Shown: positions 18,134-27,095, counted from the stretch's first letter. The stretch is DNA of 64,000 nucleotides from CAYHCE01 sp964355015 (GCA_964355015.1 CAYHCE010000006.1:37132-101131), one strand, 5' to 3'. The notes: a model not told the origin generated them from the letters alone. Program-made: numbers and translations.

Positions 18134-19320
18134 TGGTGCGACTGCTGATCAGCACCGGTGAGGTGTCGGGCGACCTGCAGGGGGGATTGCTGATCCGCGC
18201 CCTCCACGAGGAGGCCGCCCGGCGACACCTGACTCTGGAGATCGAGGCCCTCGGGGGCGAACGGATGAAGAAGGCGGGGGCCCATCTGCTCGCCAACACC
18301 GCACCGATGGGGGCGATCGGGCTGTGGGAGGCCCTGCCCCTTGTGCTGCCCACGCTGCGACTGCAGCGCCAGGTGGGTCGCTGGTTGCGCCGCAGCCCCC
18401 CCGACGGGGTGGTGCTGATCGATTACATGGGAGCCAACGTCAGCCTCGGCCGCCGCATCCGGCGCCGTTGCCCGTCGGTGCCGATCACTTATTACATAGC
18501 GCCCCAGGAGTGGGCCTTCCGCCTTGGCGAGGGGGGCACCACCCGCCTGATCGGCTTCACCGACCGGATCCTGGCGATCTTTCCGGAAGAGGCGCGCTTC
18601 TATGCCGCCCGCGGCGCCCGGGTCACCTGGGTGGGCCATCCCCTGATCGACACCCTGGCGTCTCCGCCCACGGCCCAGGAGGCTCGCCGGATGCTGGGCC
18701 TGGCGGACGATGCCCAGGTGCTGCTGCTGCTGCCCGCCTCCCGCCCCCAGGAGATGCGCTACCTGATGCCGCCACTGGCCGCCGCCGCCGCCGAACTGCA
18801 ACGCCTTCGGCCCGGGCTGAAGGTGATGGTGCCGGCCGGCCTGGCCGGCTTCGAACAGACCCTGGCCCGCCAGCTCCGCGACGCGGGGGTGGAGGCCACG
18901 GTGATCCCCGCCGACCGCTCCGATGCTCTAAAGCCCGCCCTCTGCGCGGTCGCCGTCCTCGCCCTGACCAAGTCGGGAACGGCGAATCTGGAACTGGCTC
19001 TGCGGGATGTGCCCCAGGTGGTGGGCTATCGCCTCAGCCGGGTGACGGCCTTCCTGGCCCAGCGGCTGCTGGGCTTCAACGTGCCCCACATCTCTCCGGT
19101 CAACCTGGTGCTGGAGGAACGCCTGTTGCCGGAGCTGCTCCAGGACGACCTGACCCCCGAGGCGATCGTGGCCGCTGCTCTGCCGTTGCTCGAACCTGGC
19201 CCCGAACGTCGGCGGATTCTGGAGGGATACGGCCGTCTGAGGAGCCTGCTGGGGGAGCCCGGGGTGACCCGGCGGGCCGCCTGTGAGATTCTCGATCAGC
19301 TCACGAGCGCCACGGCATGA
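18133..19320 (+). CDS. lpxB: Lipid A disaccharide synthase LpxB
   Basis: 395 residues from the ATG overlapping the lpxA stop (TGATG). This GT19 glycosyltransferase opens with LLISTGEVSGDLQGGLLIRAL and has IEALGGERMKKAGAHLL, YYIAPQEWAFR, TWVGHPLIDTL and LTKSGTANLELALRDVPQVV. It joins UDP-diacylglucosamine and lipid X. The last gene of the lipid A block, followed directly by msrA with a four-base overlap. Confidence 0.96.
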   Translation: MVRLLISTGEVSGDLQGGLLIRALHEEAARRHLTLEIEALGGERMKKAGAHLLANTAPMGAIGLWEALPLVLPTLRLQRQVGRWLRRSPPDGVVLIDYMGANVSLGRRIRRRCPSVPITYYIAPQEWAFRLGEGGTTRLIGFTDRILAIFPEEARFYAARGARVTWVGHPLIDTLASPPTAQEARRMLGLADDAQVLLLLPASRPQEMRYLMPPLAAAAAELQRLRPGLKVMVPAGLAGFEQTLARQLRDAGVEATVIPADRSDALKPALCAVAVLALTKSGTANLELALRDVPQVVGYRLSRVTAFLAQRLLGFNVPHISPVNLVLEERLLPELLQDDLTPEAIVAAALPLLEPGPERRRILEGYGRLRSLLGEPGVTRRAACEILDQLTSATA

Positions 19321-20015
19321 GCAGCGCCAGCCTTCCTTCGCCCCCGGGGGAGCCACGCACCCCGGGATCCCGCTGGCCGATGCCGGGGGGTCTGGCACTT
19401 TCCCTGCTGCTCCTGCTGGGACTGTTGCTGGTCCCGGCGGCCCCTGCGGCGGCGGCGGTCGAAGAGGCCGTGCTGGCGGGGGGCTGCTTCTGGTGCCTGG
19501 AGCATGATCTGGAGGGCCTGCCGGGGGTGGTGGAAGTGGTGAGCGGCTTCAGCGGTGGCTCGCTGCCGAATCCCACCTATCGCCAGGTCTCCGCCGGTGG
19601 CACCGGGCATGTCGAGAGCGTGCGGGTGCGCTTCGACAACGCCCGCCTTCCCTACCCCACCCTGCTGCGCGCCTACTGGCGCAATGTCGACGCGCTTGAT
19701 GGCGGCGGCCAGTTCTGCGATCGGGGCGACTCGTACCGGGCCGTGATCTTCAGCCGCGCTGGACGGCAGGAGGAACAGGCCGCCGCCAGCCTGCAGGCGT
19801 CGGCCCGGGAGCTTGGGGTGAAGCCCACGGCGATCCGGGTCAAGATCCGGCCCCTGGAGCGTTTCTGGCCCGCCGAGGACTACCACCAGAACTACGCCGA
19901 GCGGAATGCCCTCCGGTACAACTACTACCGTTGGTCCTGCGGCCGTGATCGCCGGCTGGACCAGCTCTGGGGGCCGAGGGCGCGGGGCTCGGCGCCATGG
20001 GGTGGCCAGCGCTGA
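19317..20015 (+). CDS. msrA: Peptide methionine sulfoxide reductase MsrA with N-terminal export/anchor segment
   Basis: 232 residues. The first 48 are a Pro-rich leader and a strong hydrophobic core (LALSLLLLLGLLLVPAAPAAAA), a signal peptide or anchor, so this MsrA is predicted to act outside the cytoplasm. The catalytic block is LAGGCFWCLEHDL (Cys57, with a second Cys60), followed by VVSGFSGGSLPNPTYRQVSAGG, GGGQFCDRGDSYR and the C-terminal WPAEDYHQNY. It reduces methionine-S-sulfoxide in proteins. Its ATG overlaps the lpxB stop (ATGA), tying periplasmic repair to envelope synthesis. Confidence 0.93.
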   Translation: MSSASLPSPPGEPRTPGSRWPMPGGLALSLLLLLGLLLVPAAPAAAAVEEAVLAGGCFWCLEHDLEGLPGVVEVVSGFSGGSLPNPTYRQVSAGGTGHVESVRVRFDNARLPYPTLLRAYWRNVDALDGGGQFCDRGDSYRAVIFSRAGRQEEQAAASLQASARELGVKPTAIRVKIRPLERFWPAEDYHQNYAERNALRYNYYRWSCGRDRRLDQLWGPRARGSAPWGGQR

Positions 20016-20087
20016 GTGCAGCTTGCGGCCCTTCCCAGATCCGCCCGCTCCCTCTACGGTTCATGGATGTCGAGTGCAGGTCTTCGT

Positions 20088-20282
20088 ATGTATCTGCTGA
20101 CGATCCGCGACGGTCTGGTCACCCGTCACATCGGCCCGTACGCCAGCCCCAAGCAGGTCATGGACGATCTGGACAGGCTTCTCACCGCCTTCGGTGAGCG
20201 GGCCCGCTGGCAGATCCACGAGATGGAGGAGCCGGCCCGTTTGCTGGAAACGATCGGCGGACCGGAACCTGTGGCTGCCTGA
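20088..20282 (+). CDS. Small protein of unknown function
   Basis: 64 residues from ATG 20088 (MYLLTIRDGLVTRHIGPYAS), or 71 from ATG 20067. It looks like a compact alpha/beta protein: a strand-turn-strand start, then an amphipathic helix SPKQVMDDLDRLLTAFGERARWQIHEM. No catalytic motif and no membrane segment. I do not recognise the family, but the ordered composition and codon use match neighbouring genes. It converges on the small membrane protein at 20.3 kb. Confidence 0.6.
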   Translation: MYLLTIRDGLVTRHIGPYASPKQVMDDLDRLLTAFGERARWQIHEMEEPARLLETIGGPEPVAA

Positions 20283-20290
20283 GCAGGCGT

Positions 20291-20533
20291 CTAGTCCGCG
20301 CTGCGGGGATAGCCCCGGAGCAGCCCGCTTTCCACCATCAGCCCCACTCCGGCGGTGACGCTGATCAGGCCGAGGGTGCCGTACCAGAACCATGGACCGG
20401 CCTGCTGATTCAGCGCCGGAATCCCCTGCCAGGTCCGCCGTGTGATCGCCTCGCCGACGAGGCAGAGGCCGGTGGGAAGCAGCAGAACCCCCAGCTGGGC
20501 GCGGATGTACCAGCGGATTTTCTTGGCGGCCAT
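20291..20533 (-). CDS. Small two-helix membrane protein
   Basis: 80 residues: basic N-terminus MAAKKIRWYIRAQ, hydrophobic segment LGVLLLPTGLCLVGEAI, a polar loop, then WFWYGTLGLISVTAGVGLMVES, ending in a charged tail. This predicts two membrane helices. The family is not recognised. It lies immediately downstream of pepA in the same direction (30 bases apart). Confidence 0.6.
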   Translation of the reverse strand: MAAKKIRWYIRAQLGVLLLPTGLCLVGEAITRRTWQGIPALNQQAGPWFWYGTLGLISVTAGVGLMVESGLLRGYPRSAD

Positions 20534-20563
20534 GGCGACGGGGTCCGGCGTCAGGGGCCAACC

Positions 20564-22078
20564 CTAAGCGGGGCCCCCGCTGGTCACCCAGTGAACCAGG
20601 GTGCGGACGCCGAAGCCGGTGGCCCCGGCCGGATCGAGACCCCGGCCCTTGTCGCTCCAGACGGTGCCGGCGATGTCGAGGTGGGCCCAGGCCAGCCCGG
20701 GGCGGATGAAGTCCTGCAGGAAGAGGGCGGCCGTGATCGCACCACCGGGCCTGGGACCGGTGTTCTTGAGATCCGCCACCGGACTCTTGAGTCCGTCCTT
20801 GTAGGAGGACTGCAGCGGCATGCGCCAGAACAGCTCCCCGCCCCGCTTGCCGGCTTCCTGCAGGGCCTGCGCCAGTCCGTCGCTGGGGGACCAGAGCCCG
20901 GCGATCTCCTCGCCGAGCGCGATCACGCAGGCGCCGGTGAGCGTGGCCAGATCCACCACCGCATCCGGCTCGAGCTTCGAGGCGTAGACGAGGGCATCGG
21001 CCAGGGTGAGCCGACCCTCGGCATCGGTGTTGTTGACCTCGATCGTCTTGCCGTTCGAGGCGGTGAGGATGTCACCGGGGTGGATGGCTTCGCCGCTGAT
21101 CATGTTTTCGCAGGCGGCCACGATCACGTGCACCTCCACGCCGGCGGGCTTCAGCTCGGCGATGGCGCGCGCGGCCCCCAGCACCGCAGCGCTGCCGCCC
21201 ATGTCGTACTTCATCATCTCAATCTGAGATCCGGCTGTCTTGAGGTTGTAGCCGCCGGAATCGAAGGTGAGCCCCTTGCCGATCAGCACCAGCTTCCGGC
21301 TGGCGCCGTCTGCCGGGTGGTAAGTGAGGTGGATGAATTTCGGCGGGAGCGACGAACCCCGGGCCACGCCCAGGTAGGCGCCCATGCCCAGGGCGGCGCA
21401 TTCGGCTCGCTCCAGCACCGTCAGGTCCAGGCCGAACTCCGCGGCGATGGCAGCGGCGGTGTCGGCCAGGGCCTGGGGAGTCACCACGTTCGGCGGGGCG
21501 GCCACAAGCTGGCGCGCCAGCTCCACCCCGGCACAGGTGGCGCTCACCCCGTCGAGGCCTGCCGCTGCCGCCTCGGCCATGGCCAGCAGGGTCACCGTCG
21601 CCGGCGTGGGCGAGGGGTCGCTCTCGCTCTTGAACCGCTGGTCCACATAGAGGGCAAGGCGCACCGCCTCGGCGATCGCCCGTGCGGCGGCGGCGGGCTC
21701 CAGCGCGTCGGTGGGCAGGGCGATGCCCAGCTCCCGGGCGCCCGCGCCCGCTGCAGCCCTGGCCACCGCTGCGGCGCTGGAGCGCAGCGCCTCCAGATCG
21801 AACCGTGCCGGTTCCCCCAGACCCACCAGCACGAGGGTGGCGGGAGCGCCGCCCAGCAGGCTGAGGCAGGCTGATTCCCCCACCTTGCCCTTGAAGCGGC
21901 GCTGTTCGAGCAGGGCGCCGACACCGCTGCCGAAGCGGGCCTCCACGGCCTGCCGCAGAGCGCCCGTGTCGTTCTCGAACAGCCCCACCGCCAGGGCGTG
22001 GCCGCTCCAGTCAGCCAGAGAGGCGGATGTGCAGCTGAACTCCATGGGTGTGCCTGCCCGGGCCGCGATCGTAGCCAT
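20564..22078 (-). CDS. pepA: Leucyl aminopeptidase (M17)
   Basis: 504 residues. The C-terminal catalytic domain shows the two-metal M17 signatures: KLVLIGKGLTFDSGGYNLK (metal-binding Lys and Asp), YDMGGSAAVLGAARAI and NNTDAEGRLTLADALVYA (NTDAEGRL). ATG 22045 (MEFSCTSAS) may be the true start. The enzyme trims N-terminal residues from peptides in the cytosol; some M17 members also bind DNA, which cannot be judged here. Confidence 0.95.
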   Translation of the reverse strand: MATIAARAGTPMEFSCTSASLADWSGHALAVGLFENDTGALRQAVEARFGSGVGALLEQRRFKGKVGESACLSLLGGAPATLVLVGLGEPARFDLEALRSSAAAVARAAAGAGARELGIALPTDALEPAAAARAIAEAVRLALYVDQRFKSESDPSPTPATVTLLAMAEAAAAGLDGVSATCAGVELARQLVAAPPNVVTPQALADTAAAIAAEFGLDLTVLERAECAALGMGAYLGVARGSSLPPKFIHLTYHPADGASRKLVLIGKGLTFDSGGYNLKTAGSQIEMMKYDMGGSAAVLGAARAIAELKPAGVEVHVIVAACENMISGEAIHPGDILTASNGKTIEVNNTDAEGRLTLADALVYASKLEPDAVVDLATLTGACVIALGEEIAGLWSPSDGLAQALQEAGKRGGELFWRMPLQSSYKDGLKSPVADLKNTGPRPGGAITAALFLQDFIRPGLAWAHLDIAGTVWSDKGRGLDPAGATGFGVRTLVHWVTSGGPA

Positions 22079-22083
22079 GCCTC

Positions 22084-22734
22084 TCAGGGGAGCTCAGCGG
22101 TGAACGGGGTGGCCCAGCGCTGGCGTGTCTCCTTGTTGAACGGGGGCTGCCAGAGACGGATCAGGGCCTGCTCCAGGGCCCGCCGTGGCCGCAACGCCGC
22201 GGGCACGTCACACCAGAACCGGATGCTGGTGGCGGGGGCCAGCCCGGCCCGCTGCAGCGCTTCGGCGTAGGCCGCCAGGTAGGTCTTGCAGTCGTGCTCC
22301 CCCTTCCAGCGCCGGTCGGCGCAACCCGTCTCGCCCACGTAGAGCAGCAGGGGATGCAGCAGCTGGGGCGGCCGGTCCATCACCACGTAGAGCGCCGCAC
22401 CCTGCTGGGGAGGATCCGGCCAGCGCCAGAACTGCAGGGTCTGGGGGGCGAGTGCGAGAGGATCGAAGCGGGTGGCCCTCGCGGCGGGATCGTCGGCGAC
22501 GGCGGCGAACAGGCTGCCTTGCACGGGTCCGGCCGCGGCGGCGCCCGGCTGCCGGCCCGGCGTGCCGCCCTGACCCTTCAGCGCTTCGAACAGGGGCTCC
22601 TGGAAGGTGCCCAGCCGGTTCTGCCAGCTGAGCAGCTGGTGCTGGAGCAGGGGCAGCGAGTCCGGCAGCCGGGCGCCGGCCGGCACCGATTCGGCCCCGT
22701 GGCTGAACAGGTCGCCCTGGCGAGCTGCCGCCAT
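22084..22734 (-). CDS. GIY-YIG-like nuclease-domain protein
   Basis: 216 residues. The C-terminal half holds LLYVGETGCADRRWKGEHDC, where YVGET..ADRRW fits the second strand and catalytic Arg region of a GIY-YIG fold. It is followed by EQALIRLWQPPFNKETRQRW, which fits the family's Glu and the PFN segment. The first strand would be ALYVVMDRPP, a weak match to GIY. The N-terminal 80 residues contain LLQHQLLSWQNRLGTFQEPLF and a Gly/Ala-rich stretch. Function is unproved; a structure-specific or decayed nuclease are both possible. It is five bases upstream of pepA on the same strand. Confidence 0.6.
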   Translation of the reverse strand: MAAARQGDLFSHGAESVPAGARLPDSLPLLQHQLLSWQNRLGTFQEPLFEALKGQGGTPGRQPGAAAAGPVQGSLFAAVADDPAARATRFDPLALAPQTLQFWRWPDPPQQGAALYVVMDRPPQLLHPLLLYVGETGCADRRWKGEHDCKTYLAAYAEALQRAGLAPATSIRFWCDVPAALRPRRALEQALIRLWQPPFNKETRQRWATPFTAELP

Positions 22735-22736
22735 GA

Positions 22737-23474
22737 TCAGCCCAGCGGCGGTCGCCGGCTGGGGAGGGGCAGGTCGGGGCCGATGGGCCCCTGGCCGAAC
22801 GTCACCCGGCCGATCAGGCCTTCCACGACGTCGGCGGGCAGCTGCAGCCGCTGCTGCAGATCGGCCAGGTCCCGGTACGGACCCCGGCTCCGTTCCTGTA
22901 CCAGCCGGCGGCAGCGCTGTTCCTCCAGCGGCAGGCGGACCCGCAGCTGATCGGCGCTGCTGCGGTTCAGATCGATGGGGGCGGGGCGGGCCGGCGCGGC
23001 GTCGCCGTACCAGCGGAAGTCGAGCAGGGGCCGCCAGCAGCGGATCTGTTCGTCGCCGAGGTTGAGCAGCGTCTGCAGATCCTCCGGTCCGCTGAGCTGC
23101 ACGCCCCCGACCTGCAGCCTCAGGAGCAGGTCCACCTGGCTGGGACTGCAGCCCGGCAGTCGCAGCCAGTCGGCAGCGGTGGCGCGGTTCACGTCGAGGC
23201 GCCAGCCCAGGGCTGCTGCATGGCGCACCTCCTCGGCGCTGGCCAGCCGCAGGGCGGGGTTCCGGGCCAGCTTCAGGGCCAGCAGATCCTGTTCGATCGC
23301 TGCGTCAGCCTCGGTGTCCAGGCCGGGTGCCGCCGCCGCCGGCGCAGGCACCCGCCGGGGGGCCGGCAGCTGGCCCGTGGCCACCAGCAGGGAGCGGGCT
23401 AGGGGATCCAACCAGTGCCCCTTGGCCATGGCGGCACTCGCGGCTTCGCGCAACTGGGCCGAAGTTAGCGGCAT
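22737..23474 (-). CDS. Helix-hairpin-helix (ComEA-like) protein
   Basis: 245 residues from ATG 23474 (MPLTSAQLREAASAAMAKG); the frame is open further upstream, antisense to the DUF1825 gene. It contains at least two ComEA-type HhH units: LDVNRATAADWLRLPGCSPSQVD and the C-terminal IDLNRSSADQLRVRLPLEEQ with YRDLADLQQRLQLPADVVE. Such units bind DNA without sequence specificity. There is no signal peptide, so it is probably not a surface DNA receptor. It ends two bases from the GIY-YIG-like gene on the same strand; the pair may form a DNA-handling unit (inference). Confidence 0.72.
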   Translation of the reverse strand: MPLTSAQLREAASAAMAKGHWLDPLARSLLVATGQLPAPRRVPAPAAAAPGLDTEADAAIEQDLLALKLARNPALRLASAEEVRHAAALGWRLDVNRATAADWLRLPGCSPSQVDLLLRLQVGGVQLSGPEDLQTLLNLGDEQIRCWRPLLDFRWYGDAAPARPAPIDLNRSSADQLRVRLPLEEQRCRRLVQERSRGPYRDLADLQQRLQLPADVVEGLIGRVTFGQGPIGPDLPLPSRRPPLG

Positions 23475-23561
23475 CTGCAGCGGAGTTACGCCAATCCGTA
23501 CTCCCTCGGCGCAGCCCGCCGGCGCAGAATCCTTCCGATCGCACCCCGCCTGGCACGCCCC

Positions 23562-23885
23562 ATGGGCTTCTTCGAATCCGAGATCGTCCAGGACGAAGCC
23601 AGGCGGCTGTTCACCGACTACCAGCAGCTGACCCAGCTCGGTGGTGAATACGGCAAGTTCGATCGGGAGGGCAAGAAGCTGTTCATCGAGCGGATGGAGG
23701 AGCTGATGGACCGCTACCACGTGTTCATGAAGCGCTTCGAACTCTCCGAGGACTTCCAGGCAAAGCTCACGGTGGAGCAGCTGCGCACCCAGCTCGGTCA
23801 GTTCGGCATGACCCCCGAGCAGATGTTCACTCAGATGCACACGACCCTGGAGCGCATGAAGAGCGAACTGGAGGCAGAGAGCTGA
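23562..23885 (+). CDS. DUF1825 family protein
   Basis: 107 residues opening MGFFESEIVQDEARRLFTDY, with LGGEYGKFDREGKKLFIERM and a helical C-terminus rich in Gln/Glu/Met. This is the cyanobacteria-specific DUF1825 family, all helical and of unknown function. It has no membrane segment. It is upstream of tyrS by about 40 bases and could share its promoter. Confidence 0.85.
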   Translation: MGFFESEIVQDEARRLFTDYQQLTQLGGEYGKFDREGKKLFIERMEELMDRYHVFMKRFELSEDFQAKLTVEQLRTQLGQFGMTPEQMFTQMHTTLERMKSELEAES

Positions 23886-23928
23886 TTCCCGCGGCTGCCT
23901 ACGATCCGGCCCGGTACGGGTTGGCGTG

Positions 23929-25176
23929 ATGGTGGAGGCATTGCCGGCCTGGCTGGCGCGCGGGCTGGCTGATCTCTTTCCCGTGGGGGGCTCTGCCGAT
24001 CCGGATCAGGCTCTGTCGGCACGGCTCGAGCAGGCCGGTCGGGAGGGCCGGCCGCTGCGGATCAAGCTCGGCATCGATCCCACCGGCAGCGACATCCACC
24101 TGGGCCACAGCCTGCTGTTCCGCAAGCTCCGGGCCTTTCAGGATGCAGGCCACACCGCCGTGCTGATCATCGGCGACTTCACCGCCCGCATCGGCGATCC
24201 CACCGGCAAGAGCACCACACGGGTGCAGCTGAGCGCCGCCGAAGTGGAGGCCAACGCCGACACCTACCTTGTGCAGCTGGGCCTGGGCCAGCCGCCGGCG
24301 CACTCCCTGCTCGATTTCACCACCCCCGGTCGCCTGGAGGTGCGTCGCAACAGCGAGTGGTTGGCCAGGCTCGATCTGCCGAAGGTGATCGAGCTGCTGG
24401 GGATCTCCACCGTGGGTCAGATGCTGGCCAAGGAGGACTTTGCCAACCGCTACGGCTCCGGCACTCCGATCAGCCTGCACGAGTTTCTCTATCCGCTGCT
24501 GCAGGGGTACGACTCGGTGGCGATCCAGGCGGATGTGGAGCTGGGCGGCACCGACCAGAAGTTCAACGTGGCGATGGGCCGCGACCTGCAGCGCCACTTC
24601 GGCCAGCGGGCCCAGTTCGGTCTGCTGCTGCCGATCCTGCCGGGCCTCGACGGGGTGCAGAAGATGAGCAAGAGCCTGGGCAACACGGTGGGGCTCAGCG
24701 AAGATCCGCTCTCGATGTACTCGAAGCTCGAGAAGGTGCCCGACGCGGTGGTGGACGACTACCTCACCCTGCTCACCGATCTGGATCTGGCGGCGCTGCC
24801 GCAGAGCCCGCGCGAACGTCAGAAGGCGATGGCGCGGGCGATCACGGCAGCCCACCACGGGGACGAGGCCGCCGCCGTTGCCCAGGCCGATGCGGCCACG
24901 CTCGTGGCTGGGGCCCGCGGGGCCGGAGCCGCCGATGCGGAGGTGCCCGAAGCCTCTCTGGCGGTGGTGCAGTTCCCCGCCAAGGCCTTCTATCTGCTCA
25001 GGGCCGTGGGGCTCTGCACCAGCAGCAGCGAGGCGCGGCGCCAGATCCAGGGCGGTGGCGTGAAGCTCGACGGCCAGAAGCTGGCCGACCCCAACCGGGA
25101 GTTCGCCGCGGCGGCGGAGCTGGAGGGCAAGGTGCTGCAGCTGGGGAAGAAGACGTTCCGGCGGCTGGTTGGCTGA
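23929..25176 (+). CDS. tyrS: Tyrosyl-tRNA synthetase
   Basis: About 415 residues (ATG 23929, with GTG 23926 one codon earlier). A class I synthetase: KLGIDPTGSDIHLGHSLLF carries the HIGH-type HLGH and QKMSKSLGNTV the KMSKS loop. A C-terminal S4 RNA-binding domain is visible at LCTSSSEARRQIQGGGVKLD. The catalytic-site spacing (TyrRS subfamily with IGDFTARIGDPTGKS) is of the TyrZ-like, shorter bacterial type. Confidence 0.95.
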   Translation: MVEALPAWLARGLADLFPVGGSADPDQALSARLEQAGREGRPLRIKLGIDPTGSDIHLGHSLLFRKLRAFQDAGHTAVLIIGDFTARIGDPTGKSTTRVQLSAAEVEANADTYLVQLGLGQPPAHSLLDFTTPGRLEVRRNSEWLARLDLPKVIELLGISTVGQMLAKEDFANRYGSGTPISLHEFLYPLLQGYDSVAIQADVELGGTDQKFNVAMGRDLQRHFGQRAQFGLLLPILPGLDGVQKMSKSLGNTVGLSEDPLSMYSKLEKVPDAVVDDYLTLLTDLDLAALPQSPRERQKAMARAITAAHHGDEAAAVAQADAATLVAGARGAGAADAEVPEASLAVVQFPAKAFYLLRAVGLCTSSSEARRQIQGGGVKLDGQKLADPNREFAAAAELEGKVLQLGKKTFRRLVG

Positions 25177-25288
25177 TCGGCAGTGAACGATGCGCCCCTG
25201 GTCGCGGGACGACGCCCGGTCCCTGGCGCTGATCTCCGGCAGGAAGATATTCCTATCGTTCCCGCCTGCCGCCCGTCTGCCGGTGTTC

Positions 25289-26014
25289 ATGCCCGTCGAT
25301 CAGGAGGATCCGGCCGAGCGCATCATCGTGGCCCTCGACGGCATGGAGGAGCGGCGGGCCCTGGCGTTCGCCGCCTCGATCCCCGAGCTGCGCTGGGTGA
25401 AGGTGGGACTGGAGCTGTTCACCGCAGCCGGACCTGCGGTGGTCGGTGAGCTGCGGGAGCGGGGCCTGCGCGTGTTCCTGGATCTCAAGTTCCACGACAT
25501 TCCCGCCACCATGGCGGGCGCCTGCCGCAGCGCCGCGCGGCTGGGGGCGGAGCTGATCACGGTGCATGCCAGCGCTGGCAGCGAGGCGCTGGCTGCGGCC
25601 CAGGCAGCGGCGTTGGAGGGGGCGGCGGCGGCGGAGCTTCGGGCACCCATCCTGCTGGCGGTGACGGTGCTGACCAGCTGGGACCCGGCCCGCTTCGCCA
25701 CCGAGCTGGCGGTCGCCGAGCCGGTGACGTCCTACGCGCTACGTCTCGCCGCCCTGGCGGCGTCGGCCGGCGTAGGCGGTTTGGTGTGCTCCCCCCTGGA
25801 GGTGTCCGCCCTGCGGGCAGCCCACCCCGAACCCTTCGTCCTGGTCACCCCGGGTATTCGGCCGACCGGGGCGGCTCGGGGCGATCAGCGGCGGCTGATG
25901 TCCCCCGCCGAGTCGATCGCCGCCGGCGCCAGCCGGCTGGTGATCGGCCGCCCCATCACCGCGGCAGCCGATCCGGCCACGACCTTCGCGGCCTGCTGCG
26001 CCGAGCTGGCCTGA
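25289..26014 (+). CDS. pyrF: Orotidine-5'-phosphate decarboxylase
   Basis: 241 residues from ATG 25289 (MPVDQEDPAERIIVALDGME). The upstream open frame to 25190 has no family similarity. The catalytic block is FLDLKFHDIPATMAGA (Lys-Asp charge network), with ELITVHASAGSEAL and the C-terminal LVTPGIRPTGAARGDQRR. It makes UMP, the last de novo pyrimidine step. Confidence 0.95.
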   Translation: MPVDQEDPAERIIVALDGMEERRALAFAASIPELRWVKVGLELFTAAGPAVVGELRERGLRVFLDLKFHDIPATMAGACRSAARLGAELITVHASAGSEALAAAQAAALEGAAAAELRAPILLAVTVLTSWDPARFATELAVAEPVTSYALRLAALAASAGVGGLVCSPLEVSALRAAHPEPFVLVTPGIRPTGAARGDQRRLMSPAESIAAGASRLVIGRPITAAADPATTFAACCAELA

Positions 26015-26071
26015 GCCCCGGTCCGCCTGTCCATACTTGGCTCCGCGACCCCTGTCCCGGAGGTACAGCCG

Positions 26072-26767
26072 ATGCGAAGGATCCTCCTCTGCCTGCTGGC
26101 CCTGCTGCTCGTGTTCGTCCCCGTGGACGCAGCCCGGGCCGTGCAGCCGGCCTTCAGCCTGCCGCCCCTGCCCTATCCCGCCGAGGCGCTGGAGCCGGCG
26201 ATCGACGCCACCACGATGACGCTCCACCACGACCGTCATCACCAGGCCTATGTGGACAATCTCAACGCGGCCGTGGCGAGGGATCCGGCCCTGCGGGGGC
26301 TCACCCTTGAGGCGCTGCTGGCGCGTGCCTCCCAGACTCCTGCCGTCGTGCGCAACAACGCCGGCGGCCACTGGAACCACTCCTTTTTCTGGCCCTCCCT
26401 CACCCGGCCTGGCCAGGGCGGTGAACCCTCGCCCGCTCTCCGCGCCGCACTCGAGCGGGATTTCGGCTCGTTCCAGCAGTTTCAGGCCGCCTTCCGCGCC
26501 GCCGGCCTGCAGCGCTTCGGCTCGGGCTGGGTATGGCTGATCGTCTCGCCCCTGGGAAGTCTGCAGGTGGTGAGCACCCCCAATCAGGACAACCCCCTGA
26601 TGGATCTGGCCCCCGAGCGGGGCACGCCCCTGCTCGGCAATGATGTCTGGGAGCACGCTTACTATCTGAAGTATCAGAACCGCCGGGCCGACTACCTCGA
26701 TGCCTGGTGGCCCGTGGTCGACTGGAGCGTGGTGTCCCGCCGCTACGCCGAACGTCTGCCCCGATGA
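26072..26767 (+). CDS. sodA: Exported Mn-type superoxide dismutase
   Basis: 231 residues. The first 22 are a signal peptide (MRRILLCLLALLLVFVPVDA). The metal ligands are visible in TLHHDRHHQAYV, GGHWNHSFFWP and NDVWEHAYYLKY. The GG before HWNH and the Gln in TPNQDNPLM are the residues that separate Mn-type (and cambialistic) enzymes from Fe-type ones. It should remove superoxide in the periplasm or thylakoid lumen. The stop overlaps the start of a decayed transglutaminase-like frame. Compare the cytosolic Fe-type paralogue at 39.0 kb. Confidence 0.93.
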   Translation: MRRILLCLLALLLVFVPVDAARAVQPAFSLPPLPYPAEALEPAIDATTMTLHHDRHHQAYVDNLNAAVARDPALRGLTLEALLARASQTPAVVRNNAGGHWNHSFFWPSLTRPGQGGEPSPALRAALERDFGSFQQFQAAFRAAGLQRFGSGWVWLIVSPLGSLQVVSTPNQDNPLMDLAPERGTPLLGNDVWEHAYYLKYQNRRADYLDAWWPVVDWSVVSRRYAERLPR

Positions 26768-27053
26768 GTGCCGACGTCGGCGGCCGGCTGGGGCCGAAGC
26801 CACAACCCTGGCAGGCATCCGACGTGCTGCTGCTGCGCACCGGCTTCTGCTTCGCCAAGAGCCACCTGCTGGCGTCTCTGCTGCGCGCCCGGGGCCTCCC
26901 GGTGGGGTTCTGCTGCCAGCGCCTCAGCAGCACGCCTTCTTCCTGCCGGAGTGGGGCCGGTATCGCCTCGACCCCCGCGGCCACCGGCCCGGCCTGGACA
27001 CCCACTTCCGTCCGCCGGAGGGGCTGCAGCCCCAGGGCTGTCCCGGTCGCTGA
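26764..27053 (+). pseudogene. Decayed transglutaminase-like protein gene
   Basis: Two frames together resemble an internal piece of a transglutaminase-like (cysteine protease superfamily) protein. The first, from 26764, reads SADVGGRLGPKPQPW, ASDVLLLRTGFCFAKSHLLA and RARGLPVGFCCQRLS, which includes the nucleophile Cys region. Near 26925-26935 the similarity jumps frame and continues HAFFLPEWGRYRLDPRGHRP and GLDTHFRPPEG, the strand with the catalytic Asp, ending at TGA 27051-27053. The expected His-bearing segment between them and the N-terminal part are missing. So the gene has a 5' truncation and an internal deletion with frameshift. The family call rests on pattern recognition only. Confidence 0.6.
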
Positions 27054-27095
27054 CGATCAGAATCGCTCCCGTCCGGTGCCGCCAGGTGCGACTCC

